NCBI GenBank assembly: GCA_035222895.1
Contig: JAVYIG010006791.1
Span: forward strand, 47,735 to 111,734
Length of the DNA: 64,000 nucleotides
Origin: Strongylocentrotus droebachiensis
Taxonomy: Eukaryota; Echinodermata; Echinoidea; Camarodonta; Strongylocentrotidae
Direction: 5' to 3'
The position numbers were made by a program, and so were the translations under genes. Below the pieces are notes generated by a model. The model was not told where the DNA came from. It saw only the letters and a program-made list of their open reading frames with translations, and did not search any database. Position 1 is the stretch's first letter; every line of letters starts with the position of its first letter. Positions 45,960-57,142 of the stretch are shown one piece after another.

Positions 45960-47600
45960 GACCAACCCAAACATTACAGTACCGCGAATGTCCGACTACG
46001 AATGACGCATAAGTCAGTGATGAGTCGCTTTGGTAGTGTAACTGAAGGTATCGTCACAAATCAGAGCAGCGACCGACCGATTAGTAGCCTGACCGGTCGC
46101 CGCTGGAATTTAGGCATCGCCCAACGATTTTTTTTTTCTGGAGAAGTCGAGCAGGCTGTAGAGCCCCAGCGATGCCTTGGCGGTGCCTGTCGATTTCCCG
46201 TCGGTCGCCGGTCAATTTTAGGTCAAAACTGGGCGAAATCGGAGAGCATCTCCGGGCGGCGTCCCGGCAGTGACCGACCGATGACCCACCGATTCCAGAG
46301 CGGTCTCCCATCGGCCACCGGCTAATTTTATGGAAATTGCCCGGCAGCCGGCCGGTGATCGGCGGGGCGCCAAAATGCGCTCGGTGCCCGGGCGTTAGCC
46401 GCCAGGACACCGACCTAATCGAGCGTTCGCCGTCGAGCGATTTAGGTAAAAAATCAAAGCCGTTATGGAGCTCTCACACTCTGCCGTGTAGGCCTACCGT
46501 CCGCCTGCCGGGCTATTAAAAAAAAAACAGAGTCCAGAACGTTGGGTTTTGAGCGAACTTGTCCCCGGCCGCAAAAAAAAAATCATAAAATTAATCTTTT
46601 CACCGTTTCGTTGCCATCTTCTGACCGTTCTCACCGGGCGCATACCGGGTGTTGAACGTGCTTCTACCGTCTTCACCGCCCAGATTGACTTTTGTTGAAA
46701 ATTTTGACGTTTCCATACCGGGCCCATACCGGGTCTCGAACGTGTGCACCGGGTTTGTAGCAGCCATCTACCAGTCGCTTAGCGTCCCCTTACCGCTCGG
46801 AGCGTCCTGTGAGCGAGTCCCCGTACTGCTGACGTTCATGAAACGTTCACAACCCGCTTACAACCCGTTGCAGACGGTGGATTTTTTTTTTTGCCCGTTC
46901 ATCACCGTTCTGTAACGGGTTATGAGCGTGTTGTGAACGTATTCATACAGTGTGACCGTTTTCATAACGTATTCATACAGTCCTCATACCGTTCAACACC
47001 GTCCTCTTGCCGCTTACTTGCGGCCGGTGCCAGCCGGCCAAAGTTTTGAACATGCCCAAAACTTTCGCCGGGTCCCACCGGGTGTAAATAAGCGCCAACG
47101 CCCTATTAACGTGTTGCCCGCTTTGATAACGAACCACCGTGTGCCCTCGCCGTTCTCCGCCGTCCGCAGACATTTTCGCGCACGGTGGCACACGTGTGAG
47201 TGTGAGAGTCACTTTATGTCAAAGGTTGCTGACCGATTTTGAACTCGCCGCCCAGTGACCGACTGATCTCCCAGCGGCGACCGGCCGGCGACCGGGCGGC
47301 AAACGCTCAGCAGCCTTTGACATAGCGGCTTCGATTTTTGACCTAAATCGCTCGACGGCGAAAGCTCGATTAGGTCGGTGCCCGGACGGCGACCGCCCGG
47401 GCACCAAGCATACTTTGGGCGGCGAGTGAAAGTGAGCAGGCGCCGCCCGAATTTTAACTCCGCGCTAAAACTTCAGCAGCGACCGAGCGATGCCCTAAAA
47501 ACAAGCGGTGCCCGGGCGGCCGCCGCTCCGTGCCTGGGCGAAATTGGCTAAGAAATCGCCACTCGGCCGCCGAGCAGGCTACTTTTAGGTTATGTGACCA
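45960..47600. mobile_element. CpG-rich foldback element in gene B intron
   Basis: An abrupt CpG-rich island. The outer parts are inverted repeats: ccgacctaatcgagcgttcg with gagcgatttagg near 46410-46445 is matched in complement near 47345-47375, and agtagcctg near 46083 by caggctact near 47576. The core is built from ccgggc, taccggg, cgaccgac and gaacgtg words, with short tandem phrases such as cgtattcatacag (twice near 46940-46980). Long open frames on both strands are shadows. Probably a non-autonomous DNA element of about 1.6 kb; no transposase is seen. Confidence 0.6.
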
Positions 47601-47789
47601 TAGCTTGAGGTGTAATTAGGTTTACGTAAGAGCGATTAGATTGATATACATACATGTATGAAAGTTCTCAATATTTAGCTTCTTTTTTTTCCTTCTTTTT
47701 TTAAATGTCCTTTTCTACCACGTTTTCTATTATGGTCTTTACAAAATTCCTGAGCTGGCTGGCATAAGAGACCAATAAAATATAATGCT

Positions 47790-47862
47790 AGTCCCTCCTA
47801 CATTGCCTGTGTGATCCTATGAAGGTCCTGTATTTGCTTTCTCAGAAGAAGCCTTTTATAAT
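47790..47862 (-). pseudogene. Ghost copy of gene B MAM exon 1
   Basis: Reads SSEKANTGPS-stop-DHTGN, next to TSGKADTGPSQDHTGN in the real exon at 48146-48301. The Gln codon has become TAG and the donor is lost. Only the last third of the exon is recognisable. It must come from an old local duplication. Confidence 0.7.
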
Positions 47863-48145
47863 TGTTGATTGTTTTGATTTGCGAGCCCTGACCTGACCAA
47901 ATAGGGCCCATCCAGGGAAATGATACTTCTAATGTCAATGTTTATTCATTAAACCGTACTCTAGCCTAAGCAGGCATAAGACATGAATATTATCAAGTAC
48001 TTTGGATTTGCCGATAATATGCTTTTAAAATCCATTCACCAAAGAAAAGTTATAGTTTTACCTGTCTTCATTCATTTCGCTGAGTGCATCAAGATCACCA
48101 CGCTCCTATAAAAAGGATTTAAATGTTTTTGACCATCGCTATTAC

Positions 48146-48301
48146 CTAATGCTCCTGGATTGCCTGTGTGATCCTGTGAAGGTCCAGTGTCTGCTTTCCC
48201 AGAAGTTGCGGTTAGCTTCCAGTCAAAGTCATCGTCTACACCTTGCACCATGCCACAGAACGTCTCACTCGTACTTGTGCCGAAGTCACAGGAAAATAGC
48301 A
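48146..48301 (-). CDS. Gene B exon: MAM domain, first part
   Basis: Encodes LFSCDFGTSTSETFCGMVQG, then DDDFDWKLTATSG and TGPSQDHTGNPGAL. This is the MAM opening (C-D-F, F-C-G, D-D-F-D-W, T-G-P-x-x-D-H-T). The acceptor (attatacag, AG at 48303-48302) and donor (TTAG|GTAATA) are both phase 1. The next exon is readable only in phase 2, so the join is one base out of frame here. No signal peptide or earlier exon was found with confidence upstream. Confidence 0.85.
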
Positions 48302-48309
48302 CTGTATAA

Positions 48310-50218
48310 TGATTGACAACAACATAATGATTTCCTTTCATTATGATTAGGCTCACTAAATAAAATAGGTATTTAAATGACAAATTTGAATTAAATGGTA
48401 GTTTACTAGCTCATAAAAATTCAAAATTCAGTTCATCATCCCCATATAAAAACGGTCTAGCGATTCTCTTTATTATAGTCTTTTCGGCATATTATAGGTA
48501 TCGTCTGGCCAGCATCGGCCATATGCTGAAAAATACGACTACAAATATTGAATACCCGACGTCACAGGAAGAGTATAAACCTATTCAAAATTCAATAATA
48601 ACGAGACGTAAGGTCAGTAACCTATCAAGTTTAGTCTCCCCTTCATCCATAATATACTCTATATCAGCTTTAAAGGGTTCGATGTGATATTGGAAGCATC
48701 AGTTGAAGTGACTTGGTAACATTGTTGAAGATTGATGAAAAAATTGTTTAATTTTTGTATAAAATGTTACTAACTATATTCCTTCTATTGTACTAACCCT
48801 CTGACATGCAAAAATCCTAAACAAATTCTCAAACCACGAAGATATCTATATGGTTTTCTTTGAAGGAGTCGATGTATGACACCCTCTAACAGTGATTAAC
48901 AGTAAATTCTCCCAACCATTTTTGAATTTTCCAAACCGTTTTCCAATGAAAAAAAAGACATAAAACAGGCTATAAAAAAAATCTGTCAACATTGAAATGT
49001 CTGGAATGGAATGTAGAGCCAATTTATTGCCTTGTGACGATTTCCATTTACCTAAAATGTAAATAAATAATTGTAAAAATAAAGTTGGGAGAATTAAGGA
49101 ATCGATCAGAGTTTTCTTAATTTGTACCATAAATAATGGTCCGTTTTCACTCAAATTTTCAGTTTATCTTTAATTGTACATCTAACATTGAAGTCACTAC
49201 CTTAGCACCACTATCTCTCATCTGAACAATGTTACGAAGTCCCTTTAATCGCCCACTAATTGCTCCACCATGACCATGCCACAGAGACGTCTTGTGACGA
49301 TATGGTGAATCTTTCTTGCTAAAGAATGTTATGGGGTTATTGTATACACAATCCCGTTATTTATCTTTCACAGAACCATTATGCAGACCAACATTATAAT
49401 CTGAAGTGATGGGAAAACTACTTGCGGTTTTTAGTGACACCAAAAGAAGGTGGAGTGGCCAGTACACATAACAGGAAAAAGAATATGAATGACGCCATGA
49501 CAACATCAGTAATGATTCAATAACAGGCTTTGACATATCACTACGATCCGACAAATGCATGAAATCCCTAAAATGCAAAATGTTACCATACAATACAATG
49601 GCATGCATGGTATTGTCGCTATACATATTGTGTACGCTTGTGCGAGGCTAAAACTGTCTGTTGAAAAAAAAATCTTTTCTATAAATGTTTTCTTCTGTCT
49701 GCCATTGACGTTTATTTGTAAGCATTGTGGACCTATAGTTCACGAAGCGTTGAAGAATCAAAGAAAGGTTATTTACCCTGTGACACTCACAGGAGTAATG
49801 AGCAAAGCTAGCATAGTAGAGATAGTTACGCCAACGTAAGTAGTATTAGTACAGAGGTCAAACTCATGCTGTAGAGCGGAAATAGATTCTCCCAAAGAGA
49901 TTGTACATATGTGCGAAATAACTAATCGGATCTCCATGACCCTTGATTGTGTACTTTCCACAACTATCACTCGCAATACGCTACGGCAATGAGGAAGTTA
50001 AAGGTGGAAAAGCTGACCATGCCGTAACAGGTTTGTTTCTCTTGATAACTTTATGACTTACAAGTCTATTGACTTGTAATTTGTTTCATATCTGTTAACA
50101 AAAAAATTGATATGAAAATTCATAAGTTTTGAATTAGTAAATCTGTTGAATATCTGGTAAGATATTCAACACTTTGTGCTCGTTTTAAAGTCTCAGATAT
50201 TGGAGAGAAGGAGGGAGA

Positions 50219-50220
<2 letters not shown>
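48310..50220. other. No clear gene; weak MAM exon ghost near 49260-49300
   Basis: About 49260-49300 on the minus strand reads gacgtctctgtggcatggtc, close to gacgttctgtggcatggtgc of MAM exon 1, which suggests another decayed copy. A minus-strand frame at 49773-49976 ends in a hydrophobic MLALLITPVSVTG before a GTAAAT donor, but in the wrong phase for MAM exon 1. Confidence 0.3.

Positions 50221-50250
<30 letters not shown>
50219..50250. repeat. (AGT)n microsatellite
   Basis: Run of tagtagtag for about 32 bases. Confidence 0.9.
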
Positions 50251-50499
50251 TAGAGTAAGAAGGAAATGGTAAATTATTGAGGGTTTTAGGTAGGTTTTTC
50301 AGTGTATCCAGGGTTTCAGGTAACGTTTTCTAGATGTTAGAGTTGTGGGTAAAGTTTTCAGGGTATTCAGTGTTGTAGGTAAGACGCACTCCCAACTTAA
50401 AATAACTAATTTTCAGTTCAGCAATATTTTCAGCACATTTTATTTCAACAATATTGTAAAAACAGTTGAAAGTGTTGTAGATAGAAGATGCATATATAT

Positions 50500-51290
50500 T
50501 TTGATTTGATTTGATTTGATTTATTGGTTTCTGCATCTTTTTTCTTTTTTTCATCATACATTTTCATGAACATAATATGGCTTGATACAATATTTCAAGT
50601 GTTTATAATTCTATACAGATAATAAACGATATTAAACAAATATATTGAATTTAAACAAATATATTGAATGCATAATTAACATACATTAGATGCAGGAGGG
50701 CTACAGAAATAAGCAAAGTAGCTTGACGTGCCGGCAGCCCTCAACTTAGATACAACAATACAAATAAACATAAAAAAGAGTGACTTGCAGAGAAGAAAAG
50801 GAAAGGAGAGAGAAGGAGGAGGAGCGTTGGTAATAATACAATAAATCGCATACATCTGCTGATTGAATATATATCAATCGTCTTCAGATATTAGAAGTTG
50901 ATGCTAAATGACTACATTTATATTCAGTTCAATTCCATAAATAAAGAGTATAATTCCAAAAAGAGCTAAATCCAAATTAATAATATCTGAGAAAAAAGAG
51001 ATTGTTTACCAGACTTTGTACAGGCGTCTATGGAAAAGTGATAATAGAAGATGCATTTGTTCATAATTGCTCCCAAAATTCAGGTATATAATGTTGTTGA
51101 AAGACAGGTTCTTAAGTGAACAATGTTCTGATATCAATAACTCAATTCTCATCAAAAGTGGATTTAACTCCTTTTGGAATTAAGCTCTTCAAATATATAA
51201 TTTCCTTCTTTTGTTCAAACTAAACATAATATCGTCGAAATATATTCACTATGTAAGAAGGAGGCAAAATTCCTAAGATGCACGAGGCTT
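50500..51290 (-). mobile_element. LINE 3' end, same group as the 57-60 kb LINE
   Basis: On the minus strand it ends in an (AATCA)n microsatellite at about 50500-50525. The sequence agggctacag...agcttga...cagccc (50696-50740) and the following aataaaca..gtgacttgca step are shared with 56915-57050 near the end of the large LINE. No reverse transcriptase remains, so this is a 5'-truncated copy. The upstream limit is approximate. Confidence 0.6.
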
Positions 51291-51338
51291 GTTGTGGGGT
51301 CGCTTTAACAAAACATGTATACATATGAATTACATATG

Positions 51339-52067
51339 AGAGAGAGAGAGAGAGAGAGAAGAAGGGAGAAGTTATTTGAAGGCAATTTTTTATGTTACCA
51401 AAACCAGATCGCTTGTGTTAGCGACACCTTTTTTTAAGTACTTTACACAGAGGGTGCATACTCTTATTCATCGCTCACTTATATTTGAAGATGGATATGT
51501 TCAAAGTTTGTAACTACAGTTTGAATTTTAGTATAGAGCGATTCGACAATACAATTACTTACATGATAAGCATGATACCAACCATTTGAATCAATACACA
51601 GTCCGTGGATCTTTTTTAAATAGTATGCACAATTACTTGTTAAGTGATTTACACAGAGGGTGGGTATTCACATCCATCGCTCGTTGTGAATATAGAGATC
51701 TTCATGCTGCGTCACTAAATTTAACACTAGTAGAGAGAAAATAGACCCTAGTAATACTTACATAGTACAAATCAGATAAATCGATATTAGTTAATTGATA
51801 ATTTAAACAAAATGTTATAATAATATGGTTAATAATATGGTTATTTATATAGCGCCGGTATCCGCCAGGTTCTGACGCTCATTTTTAAAGTTATTTAGAC
51901 AGAGGGTGCATGCTCATATCAATCAACCTCAGTTTTTAGGACATTGCTGCATCTTTTTCTTCCCAGAATGAGTATAGAGCGATTCGACCCTATTGTTATT
52001 TACATATTATAATAACATGATATACTAAAGGCCTTACAGTTAATAGATTTTTGAACAAGATGTTATC
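51339..52067 (-). repeat. Second copy of the decayed tail-end array
   Basis: Corresponds to 41065-41815. Starts with (AG)n, then ccaaaaccagatcgcttgtg. The three decayed tail ends read VD-stop-YEHAPSV-stop (about 51890), DGCEYPPSV-stop (about 51650) and DE-stop-EYAPSV-stop (about 51450). All three carry lesions not shared with the first block. Confidence 0.7.
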
Positions 52068-52281
52068 CTAAGTGGAAAGTGCATACTCATATTCATCTTC
52101 AACTGTTATTTGATTGATATGTTGGTGTTGCGTCACTACTGATTGGTTCTCATATGAACTGTCCCCGACCTTTGACACAGAATCAGTTGCCATGGTTTCA
52201 TATGTTGGTGTCGTACCAGTGGGCACCAGGTCCATATACGGCTTCTCTGGTTGCTCCAGTTTCATTTCCGAAACAGCGATT
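52068..52281 (-). CDS. Duplicate cytoplasmic-tail exon
   Basis: Nearly identical to 41816-42029: same acceptor context (atcattttacag, AG at 52283-52282), same phase 2 start, same YMDL-x8-YETM, YENQ and DEYEYAL motifs. There are only scattered substitutions, among them A to T before PTYETM and a different last few residues (ALST). The frame is intact to TGA or TAG at the left end. Upstream homology stops near 52800, before the place where a transmembrane exon should be. So this is either an orphan exon left by a partial duplication, or the last exon of another receptor gene whose upstream part is diverged or lies beyond the minisatellite. Confidence 0.6.
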
Positions 52282-53049
52282 CTGTAAAATGATTATAAAC
52301 AAAAGAGAAAACAAACGACATATTTGATGATGTTTAATCCATCGATTGCATACTTTGTATATGTTTAATTACCTACTTAGTATTTGTTACTGCTTCTAGA
52401 AAGTGAAAATAATCCTTGGAGAATATTTTGTTCAGGGAGGGGGGGCATGAAGATTTATTTTGTGATGAGGGGCTTGAGCCTCCCAAACCACTCCCTAGCA
52501 GTGCTCCTACGAATAAGGTGAATAAAATGAAGAAAAAAAGAGTAAAAGTTAACAATCAAAAGATTACAAAAAACTGATATATAAGTTTTAAAACGTTATA
52601 TGAACATAAGAAGTGCAAGGTGCCCATTTTTTCAACGAGATATGTAAAATATTCGAAGGACTTTTTTTTCTATATCTGGACCACGGTCCCCGGCTCCAGT
52701 GGATGTCTGAAAAAAGGTACCCCTAGAACATTTATTTGTCCATGGTATCGATGTTGTTATGCAACAAACTATTTAGTATGACTTTAAATTAATGTAATCA
52801 ACGACATGTTGTTGTTGTTGTTCTTGGGTTTTAAGGCTGACCAATCTAAAAAGATTATTTCTGCCTGGCTGTACTGTTTTTTTAGTTGTTCATCACTGAT
52901 GATTAGATGGCGCTGTTTCTCTTCCTCTTCTGTGGGTATCATGTACTGTATGAGGCGCCGTTTGTAAACTTATTATTTAGACAAAATATATGTTATATAA
53001 TCATTATTCAACAAATAATAACCATTATTTACATATAATGCAAGAAAAT

Positions 53050-53690
53050 GTACATTTGTATTTGTATATAATTCTTAACATATTTTTATTATTTATAAAT
53101 AATTACAATTCATACTTCATTATTTATAAATAATTACAATTCACACTTTCATTATTTATATATAATGAAAAGCGTATTTCCATTATATATATATAATTGC
53201 CATTATTTATAAATAATTACAATTCACACTTTCATTATTTATATATAATGAAAAGCGTATTTCCATTATATAATATATAATGAAAAGCACATTTCCATTA
53301 TATAATATATAATGAAAAGCCATTTCCATTATATAATATATAATGAAAAGCGTATTTCCATTATATAATATATAATGAAAATCACATTTCCATTATATAA
53401 TATATAATGAAAAGCGTATTTCCATTATATAATATATAATGAAAAGTACATTCCATTATATAATATATAATGAAAAGCACATTTCCATTATATAATATAT
53501 AATGAAAGGCGTATTTCCATTATATATATATAATGAAAAGCACGTTTCCATTATATAATATATAATGAACAGCGCATTTCCATTATATAATATATAATGA
53601 AAAGCACGTTTCCATTATATAATATATAATGAACAGCGCATTTCCATTATATAATATATAATGAAAAGCGCATTTCCATTATATATTAAA
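53050..53690. repeat. 32-bp palindromic minisatellite
   Basis: From about 53230 a unit of about 32 bases (ccattatataatatataatg plus aaaagcgcattt variants) repeats about 14 times. The preceding 150 bases hold a looser ancestor (attatttataaataattaca). Each unit carries a near-perfect palindrome, so the array can extrude hairpins. It sits directly beside the truncated duplicate block. Confidence 0.9.
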
Positions 53691-53699
53691 TAATGATTG

Positions 53700-54598
53700 T
53701 GTATGCAAATTTAAATGGTTGGTAACGCCCATAATATGAATATTCATGAGCTTGACTGCTATTATTTACCTCTATTCCAGGCACCTCCATTTTGTGTTCT
53801 TTGTGCATTCTTATCAGAAATCCTACGTGCGGTAAATAAGTCTCTGTATCACTATTCTCCTTCTTATTTGTATGCAGATTTGGGTATAATGATTGATAAC
53901 TGTAATCATCCTCATTATTTTAATAAGAAATTTTTCTATCTGTGATGGAAGTTATTATGTACGATTGCCTGATCTGAAGACAAGACTTTCGCTGCATGCA
54001 TTTAATGTATGACGTCACCCACACGGAGTGAGGGCTCGAGGTTTTCTTTAAAAGTTTGATGGTGAGTACAGCTGTAATTACGTTCAAATCTCGTAAATTG
54101 AATAATATTTATAAGCATATCTGCTGTAGGTATGAATCTGCTGATTTGTCTGTACATTATGAAGTGGTTTAAAATGGTTATATCTGATGAATTTAGAGTA
54201 ATGTACACTCGTACTTTTGATTCTTTATTTATCGTCGTGAGAAATATTTTCAGCTCGACTGCCATCGTCACTCCTTGATCCTTGGCCCAAACTTTCGGGC
54301 GAGACCCTCTCTGAAAATTAGATACGAGTATAGGGTCTATAGGCAGATCACTTCACTAGCGGTAGCTGCATCGATGATCCAAGCTTTTTGTTACTTTTAG
54401 GTCCAACTGTTGAATAAATACTTTCATAGTTGGGTCAGAAGAAAGTTAATAGCTAACACTAAAAAGCATGGTCACAGTTGACATGAGTTGTGAACAAGCG
54501 CCAAAATTTGGACCAGATACCGAGATAGTTAGACGAGTACGAGAGTAGAAAATTGAGGCATGGGCTACAGACCAGTAAATAATTGGACTACATGCATG
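53700..54598. other. No gene recognised
   Basis: A short plus-strand frame at 53715-53945 and a minus-strand frame at 54002-54271 have no recognised family or splice support. Confidence 0.35.
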
Positions 54599-54602
54599 TG
54601 AA

Positions 54603-56201
54603 CAGGCGCGGATCCAGGATTTCTTAGGGGGGGCCCAAATTGAAATTATGCAAGCCAAATATTTGTACGTAATAGTGACACCAGTGGAGTGGCGAAATGA
54701 GCAAAAACGGGGGGGGGGGAGACAAAAAAATCTGCACCACCCCACTCTTACATGCAGGCCCGGCTAAACGTTTTCTCTAAGTAGGTGGGGGGGGGAGGTA
54801 TTTACGATCAGGTAGAGCGTTGTGAAATTGGCGTGGTGTCTAAGGGCGAAGAACCTGCTGGGGTCAAGGGGTGGAACCCCCAGAAGCTCAGGGGTATAGG
54901 CATTTAATTACGGTCAGATGAGCATATTTTGAAACCTTATTTGTAACACCGGCAGGACACAAATTAATTGGTGTGGGGTCCAGGGGGCAGAGCCCCCAGA
55001 AGCTCAGGGGTTTTATACATTACATTACCTTCAGATGAGCATATTTTTATACCTTGCACTGGCAGGTCACAAATTGATGTGGGGTTTTAGGTGATAGATA
55101 ATGGTCAGATGAGCATCCAGGGGCCTGCCTTATGGCCATTGGTTGGTTCAGGGGACAGAGCCCCGGAAGCTCAGGGGTTTATGGTCAGATGAACATATTA
55201 TGATACCTTATTTGTGACACTGGCAGGACACTAATTGGCGTCACTATTCTTTCTTTCTTTATGAATTTGCCATTGTCCCACAAATGCATTAAAAAGTATA
55301 ATTTATTAAACATTGAGGAAAATCTCAGAAAATTATGTCATTTCAGCAACATTTGTAAATCACCGGTAATCACTGGTATCGAATTAGAAATAAACCACGT
55401 TTGAATTATATTTGGGGGGGCATCTGTCACCCCCCCCCCCCCCCACAGCCCCCTTCCCCATCAGTACCCAGTGCCCCTCCCCCCCCCCCCCGATCTACAC
55501 CTTGTTGGCGGGAAATGTTGTAACTGATCTCCCCTACCTTTCTTCTTTGTCTTTTTTTCTTTCCCTTTCTCTCCTATTTCCTTTCCTTTCCCTTCCTACT
55601 CTCTGTTTTAGGTTTGCTAGGGGAGGCAAGGCCTTTTGGCCCCTCCCCGATCCACACATTGTTGGCGGATTAATCGCAACTGTTATCCCCTTTTTATCAC
55701 CCTTTTCTTTTCTTCTTCCTCTTTTTTGTTCCCTTTTAGCTCTCCTCTATCCCTTTCCCTTCCTTCTACTTTTTTTTTTTTTTTTTTTTTTGGGGGGGGG
55801 GGAGAGGAGGCAAGGGCCTTTGCCCCCCCCCCCCTAACTACAACTTGTTGGCGGGAAAATTACAACTGATATACCCCTTCTTTCTTCTTCCTCTTTTTTC
55901 CTTCCCTTTATCCCCTCTTTACTTGTTTTCTTTCCCTTTCCTTCCTTCTCTTTTATTTTTTGATGGGGGAGGGGGAGAGGTTACAGCTGGGAGGCAAATG
56001 CCCTTTCGGCCCCCGATCTTCTTTTCCCCCTTTTCTTTTCTTCTTCCTCTTCTTTTCTTTCCCTTTCTCTTCTTTCTTTCCCTTTCTCTCCTTTTTCCTT
56101 CTTTTCTTCTCTCTCTCTCTCTCTCTTTTTTTTTTTTTTTTTTTTTTGCGGGTGGGGGGCCAAGGCCAGCTTGGCCCCCCCCCTGGATCCGTGCGTGCCT
56201 G
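54603..56201. mobile_element. Composite element, CAGGC-GGATCCAGG ends, TGAA duplication
   Basis: The left end is CAGGCGCGGATCCAGG and the right end is CCTGGATCCGTGCGTGCCTG, flanked by TGAA on both sides (54599-54602 and 56202-56205). Inside are two tandem arrays: a unit of about 120 bases with cccagaagctcagggg and cagatgagcatat (about 54840-55250), and a unit of about 190 bases with acttgttggcggg plus long C/T tracts (about 55490-56160). No transposase was found. Open frames through the C/T tracts are low complexity. Confidence 0.7.
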
Positions 56202-56695
56202 TGAATGTGATACTCGTAGTCGTACAGAGTCTCGTAGCTGTCTAACAAATTAAAAACACATCCCCACCCCCCCCCCCCCCCCAATTCGACTACACTGTAT
56301 ACAGGGGTACATATAGTGGTGCCTGTGTGTTTCTTAAACTCTTTGTTGGCTTAGCCTTATTTGCCTCTACTCTAGGCTCTATCTTTGAATTTTTGTTTGC
56401 TGTAAACACGATAAAGTTTTCTCTGTCACATATAGATCTAGGTCCATATCTATTTTGTGTTTTTTCTATTTCATAGAATGAACAGTTACGAGACATGGAT
56501 CTAGATCATCTAGAGACTGTAGATCAACTAGATCTGGATCAAGAAATTGAATATAAATTTCAATGTTAGATAATGAAGGAGGGCTCTTTTGGTAACGAGA
56601 AAATCAAAATTGAACTAGAACAGTTAATTCTGCAGATGCTCATCAATATTTAAATGCTCATGCTCATTTCCTTTTATTCTAAGAATTAAATCCTC

Positions 56696-56708
56696 CCCCC
56701 CCCCCCCC
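56696..56708. repeat. Poly(C) tract
   Basis: C run just beyond the 3' end of the LINE; another C run, 56268-56282, lies nearby. Confidence 0.9.
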
Positions 56709-57142
56709 TCTCTTCTCTTTACAGGAAAATGTACAGAGACTTGTCGCAGTTAATAGTTGAAATAGTTGAAATAGTTGAAATATTTATTGGTTACTGAATC
56801 ATCATAGGTTATAACAATATGTGACAATGTCTTTACATGAGTATAAAACACAAGTTAAATTACATTTCCACATTCAGTAAATCATAGATACATACGCTCG
56901 AAGAGGTGATGATACAGAAGGGCTACAGCCTAAGCGTGACAGCTTGATACGCTTGCAGCCCAGAAACATTTAAAATCATAACGATTGTAAAGTAAAGTAA
57001 ATTACAAAACATAATTGGGGAAAATAACAAAAATAAACAGTGACTTGCAACCAAAAAAAAAAAAAATGGATAGAGGGTGCATGGGAGGGGGATTTTCCTG
57101 CTATATCAAGGAAATGCTGACAAACATATATGATATCATGTG

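Noticed and set aside
46002-47407. Long open frames on both strands, up to 109 codons
   Set aside because: The frames are Arg/Pro/Gly-rich translations of ccgggc-type words; high GC lowers stop frequency, so openness is not evidence of coding.
49773-49976. Signal-peptide exon of gene B (MLALLITPVSVTG before GTAAAT)
   Set aside because: The donor would leave phase 2, while the MAM exon needs phase 1.
55412-56284. Open frames up to 141 codons on both strands
   Set aside because: Low-complexity Pro/Phe/Leu or Lys/Glu/Arg strings from the C/T tracts inside the composite element.
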